A stretch of DNA of 8,203 nucleotides from an uncultured Collinsella sp. (GTDB taxonomy: Bacteria; Actinomycetota; Coriobacteriia; Coriobacteriales; Coriobacteriaceae): NCBI GenBank assembly GCA_900752475.1, contig CAADVJ010000029.1:1-8203 (forward strand), in the 5' to 3' direction. Under the pieces are notes generated by a model. It was not told where the DNA came from. It did no database searches and saw nothing but the letters and a program-made list of their open reading frames with translations. Shown here one piece after another: positions 6,348-8,203 of the stretch. Numbering within the stretch: the first letter of the stretch is position 1; every line of letters begins with the position of its first letter. A program made the position numbers and the translations under genes.

Positions 6348-6382
6348 GAATGTGGCAAAGGGACTGCCCCTTTGTCACATCC
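6348..6382. repeat. 35-nt palindrome, copy 2 (degenerate)
   Basis: This aligns base for base with the copy at 2855-2889, with three changes (6355, 6368 and 6381). The changed bases break or weaken pairing at three stem positions, so it is a decayed copy. It begins two bases after the hairpin ending at 6345 and lies 11 bp beyond the stop of ATPase gene 2. Confidence 0.85.
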
Positions 6383-6392
6383 GGGACTGGCC

Positions 6393-7754
6393 CTAGACCG
6401 GCTTGACCTCCAGCTTTATCCCCTCGGCGCAGGAGTCGCCCAAAACATCCGAAAGGGCCCAGGTCGCATATAGCGGCAAATAGAGAACCGCTCCGTTGCG
6501 CTCAACGTTGCCTCTCGAGAAAACAATCCCGAGCCTTACGCCATATTCGGCAGTATCAAGCACATGACCGAGCGCGGCGTGCGCGTGGTAATAGGAGCCC
6601 GATTTAACCTCGATCGGAACGGCCGTCCCATCCGGTCCGTCGACCACAAAGTCCACTTCGCCGCGCTTTTTTGTCTGATAGTAGTAAAGCTGGCGATTTT
6701 GGGCAGCCAGCTGCTGGGCCACCACGTTTTCGTAAATGCCGCCCAGATTGGGCTCCTTGCTATCAAGATACGCCGCTTGGGCGACTCCGACGGGATAGCG
6801 CGCCATCAACATGCCCGTATCCGATTGATATAGCTTGAACTGCGACGGCCGTGCCGTCTTGAGCAGGGGCGATTTTGGCTCGGTTACGATATCGGCTTTG
6901 AGAGCAACGCCGGCATCGACAAGCCATACAAAATCTCGCTGATACTTCTCGTAGTGAGCCTTGGGGTCAATGGAATTGAGCACGAAACGCTTGTTTTCGC
7001 CCTCGAGCATAATAGGGAGCTGATCGTAGATGCTCTGCACCTGAAGGGCTCGCCCGCTTGCATACTTTGAGATATCCCGTCGGTACTGTTCGTTGAGCTC
7101 TGACTGCAGCTGACGAACAGAGGCAAGGTCGCCCCGCGTGTCAAGGAAACGCTGCACGACCTCTGGCATTCCGCCGACAACGGTATAGGTCCTGAAGTTT
7201 GCCATCATCGCGTCATGAATGTAACCAGGAATGGGCTTCTCGTTGATGCACGCGTCGCGTATCGTTTGGCGAGCCCCTTCGCTCACCCCGATTGCCCAGC
7301 AAAACTCCTCAAAATCGAGCGGGAACATCCTAAGCTCGTGGACATACCCCACGGGATAGGACCTGACGCCCTTGAACTGGGTCCCGAGCATTGACCCCGA
7401 AAACGCCCAGCGGCACCTCCCGTCCTCAACAAGGAACTTTGCCATCGTCATGATGTCGGGGGCCTCTTGGACCTCATCGATAAACACGAGCGTTTTGCCC
7501 GGCGCTATCGACTTTCCCGAGAGAAGCGTCACCCTGCTGATGAAATCATCGGCATCCCGCGCCTCGAGAAGAGCGTCTTTTGCCTGACGATTTTCCATGA
7601 GATTGAGCTCGATGTAGGTTGCATGGCTGGCTTTGCCAAATGCGCGAATCGAATAGCTTTTGCCAATCTGGCGAGAACCCGTAATGAACAAGGCCTTTTG
7701 CTCGGAAGACTTCAGCCAACGCTCCAGCTCTGCCGCTATTTTCCTGCGCAGCAT
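6393..7754 (-). CDS. AAA ATPase with DUF4143 domain (COG1373 type), paralog 2
   Basis: This 453-residue protein has the same architecture as the ATPase at 4395-5765 but is clearly divergent. It has Walker A GSRQIGKS (26-33), Walker B LVFIDEVQ (89-96, D93/E94), sensor-like FSGSMLG (118-124), VGGMPEVV (193-200) and the DUF4143 signatures KLYQSDTGMLMARYPVG (307-323) and YENVVAQQL (E342). The C-terminal PD-(D/E)XK-like core is GEVDFVVDG (D368) then VPIEVKSG (E382, K384). It appears intact. ATG 7754 is chosen because the minus strand has GAGGGGAGAG (7758-7767) just upstream; ATGs at 7778 and 7775 lack a ribosome site and lie at the edge of the repeat array. The gene stands alone, converging on the phosphatase gene. 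Three 33-nt-spaced repeats precede it, and copies of the 35-nt palindrome lie on both sides. Cellular function is unknown. Confidence 0.9.
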   Translation of the reverse strand: MLRRKIAAELERWLKSSEQKALFITGSRQIGKSYSIRAFGKASHATYIELNLMENRQAKDALLEARDADDFISRVTLLSGKSIAPGKTLVFIDEVQEAPDIMTMAKFLVEDGRCRWAFSGSMLGTQFKGVRSYPVGYVHELRMFPLDFEEFCWAIGVSEGARQTIRDACINEKPIPGYIHDAMMANFRTYTVVGGMPEVVQRFLDTRGDLASVRQLQSELNEQYRRDISKYASGRALQVQSIYDQLPIMLEGENKRFVLNSIDPKAHYEKYQRDFVWLVDAGVALKADIVTEPKSPLLKTARPSQFKLYQSDTGMLMARYPVGVAQAAYLDSKEPNLGGIYENVVAQQLAAQNRQLYYYQTKKRGEVDFVVDGPDGTAVPIEVKSGSYYHAHAALGHVLDTAEYGVRLGIVFSRGNVERNGAVLYLPLYATWALSDVLGDSCAEGIKLEVKPV

Positions 7755-7757
7755 AGG

Positions 7758-7767
7758 CTCTCCCCTC
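7758..7767 (-). promoter_or_regulatory. Ribosome binding site fixing the ATPase 2 start
   Basis: The minus strand reads GAGGGGAGAG, with the GGGGAG core 5 bases before ATG 7754. This favours MLRRK over the longer MMTLRGEP reading. Confidence 0.6.
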
Positions 7768-7778
7768 AGTGTCATCAA

Positions 7779-7868
7779 ATGAAATGTAAAGTTTTATACG
7801 ATTGATTATCGATGAAATGTAGGATTTTTAGAACCTAAAATCGGATGAAATGCAGAGATTTAGGATTA
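7779..7868. repeat. Three direct repeats with exact 33-nt period upstream of ATPase gene 2
   Basis: The octamer atgaaatg occurs at 7779-7786, 7812-7819 and 7845-7852, each start 33 nt from the next. Similarity extends rightwards: each copy continues with ta or ca, then a purine-rich step and a t-rich run (tttta, tttta, attta). The first two units also share a tcg near the end. On the gene's strand the core reads CATTTCAT. The array lies directly upstream of the ATPase 2 start (24 bp from the last core to the ATG), so it overlies the promoter or leader. Period and placement suggest binding sites for a protein contacting one DNA face. Confidence 0.8.
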
Positions 7869-7870
7869 TA
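7865..7870 (-). promoter_or_regulatory. Possible -10 element (TATAAT) for ATPase gene 2
   Basis: The minus strand has a perfect TATAAT here, about 110 bp upstream of the ATG and just before the 33-nt repeats. No good -35 is seen because a terminator stem occupies that place. If real, the repeats would be transcribed as leader RNA. A second weaker candidate, TATAAA, lies at 7793-7798 between repeat cores. Confidence 0.3.
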
Positions 7871-7872
7871 AG

Positions 7873-7892
7873 CAAAAAGAAGGGGCAGCCCC
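7873..7892 (-). terminator. Intrinsic terminator downstream of the TIGR04076-like gene
   Basis: On the minus strand a GGGG-CTG-CCCC stem-loop (7882-7892) is followed by TTCTTTTT. It lies 45 bp beyond the stop codon at 7938, after the third 35-nt palindrome, and should end transcription of the small gene before the ATPase 2 promoter. The stem is short, so strength is uncertain. Confidence 0.55.
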
Positions 7893-7895
7893 GGC

Positions 7896-7930
7896 GAATG
7901 TGACAAAGGGACTGTCCCTTTGTCACATTG
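7896..7930. repeat. 35-nt palindrome, copy 3
   Basis: This is identical to the copy at 2855-2889 except for the last base, leaving a 16-bp perfect stem (7897-7929) around one central base. It sits 7 bp beyond the stop codon of the TIGR04076-like gene. With the copy at 6348-6382 it brackets the whole ATPase 2 gene and its repeat array. Confidence 0.88.
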
Positions 7931-7937
7931 CGCTCGA

Positions 7938-8203
7938 CTACTCGTCGACGATCTCGGCAAGCCAGACGTTCAGCGTATCGACCTCGGGGCAGCAGAACTT
8001 TGCCGTACCGGGCTCGTTGCCAGGCACGGTTCCGCCATAGCGCAGGATATCGATATAGGGAAAGCCCACATGGCAGGCCATGGCACACATCTTGCCGCGG
8101 TCTCGGTCGAAGTCAAAAACGTCGCCCGGCTTGTGACCATGGTGGCAGCGGCACGCGCCCAGCTGGTCCACGCAGCTCACGCGGATACGCGGACGCTTGC
8201 CAC
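7938..8203 (-). CDS. TIGR04076-like small cysteine-rich protein, 5' end beyond window
   Basis: At least 88 residues are visible, ending at TAG 7938. The reading frame is open to the window edge, beginning GKRPRIRVSCVDQLG, so the true start is probably outside; a GTG at 8180 is in frame but lies inside this conserved-looking beginning. Family-like features are CRCHHGHKPGDVFDFDRDRG, then KMCAMACHVGFPYIDILRYG, and a near C-terminal FCCPEV. This matches the TIGR04076 pattern of a CxxGHKxGDxF segment, a Gly-Lys-(Leu/Met)-Cys step and (Y/F)PY...LRYGG. Function of that family is not established. The many cysteines and histidines suggest metal or Fe-S binding, by inference. A palindrome and terminator follow it. 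Confidence 0.72.
   Translation of the reverse strand, partial: GKRPRIRVSCVDQLGACRCHHGHKPGDVFDFDRDRGKMCAMACHVGFPYIDILRYGGTVPGNEPGTAKFCCPEVDTLNVWLAEIVDE

Noticed and set aside
7779..7868. CRISPR array
   Set aside because: Repeats are short cores with a 33-nt period and diverged spacer-like parts, too close for CRISPR repeat-spacer units, and no cas genes are present.
7828..8088. 86-codon minus-strand frame over the third palindrome
   Set aside because: It overlaps the TIGR04076-like gene in another frame and reads through the palindrome and terminator; no ribosome site or recognisable domain.

Overview
This 8.2 kb stretch looks like a chromosomal accessory region of a G+C-rich gut actinobacterium, most likely Collinsella or a close relative in the Coriobacteriia. 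That is an inference from codon use, from two COG1373-type ATPases, and from an intergenic palindrome reading 'tgtgacaaaggga' / 'tccctttgtcaca' that I associate with Collinsella genomes. No tRNA, rRNA, CRISPR array or transposase gene is visible.

Left part (1-2685), all on the minus strand. A membrane protein of unknown function (1819-2685) lies upstream of an aldose 1-epimerase-family gene (846-1739). A clear intrinsic terminator (750-790) follows that gene. Next come a large hairpin (687-742), a 12-nt tandem duplication, and a gene for an amino-acid-type ABC substrate-binding lipoprotein (start 568). The lipoprotein gene is interrupted by an in-frame TAA, with recognisable family sequence continuing in the same frame to the window edge.

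Middle part (2686-6245), plus strand. Two large intergenic palindromes precede an MFS efflux-type transporter, which probably starts at a TTG (2946). A striking 97-bp dyad-symmetric element (4285-4381) comes next. It is followed by an AAA ATPase/DUF4143 protein (4395-5765) and, 33 bp later, a low-molecular-weight protein tyrosine phosphatase (5799-6245).

Right part (6246-8203), minus strand. A second, divergent ATPase/DUF4143 gene (6393-7754) is preceded by three direct repeats with an exact 33-nt period. The gene plus its repeats is bracketed by two copies of the 35-nt palindrome. At the right edge is the 3' part of a cysteine-rich TIGR04076-like small protein, with its own terminator.

The most interesting signal is the pairing of each ATPase/DUF4143 gene with its own upstream repeat element. 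Both elements have ATTTC(A/G)T-type cores at 33-nt spacing, about three helical turns. Together with a PD-(D/E)XK-like C-terminal domain in both proteins, this suggests a self-recognising gene-plus-site module of unknown purpose.
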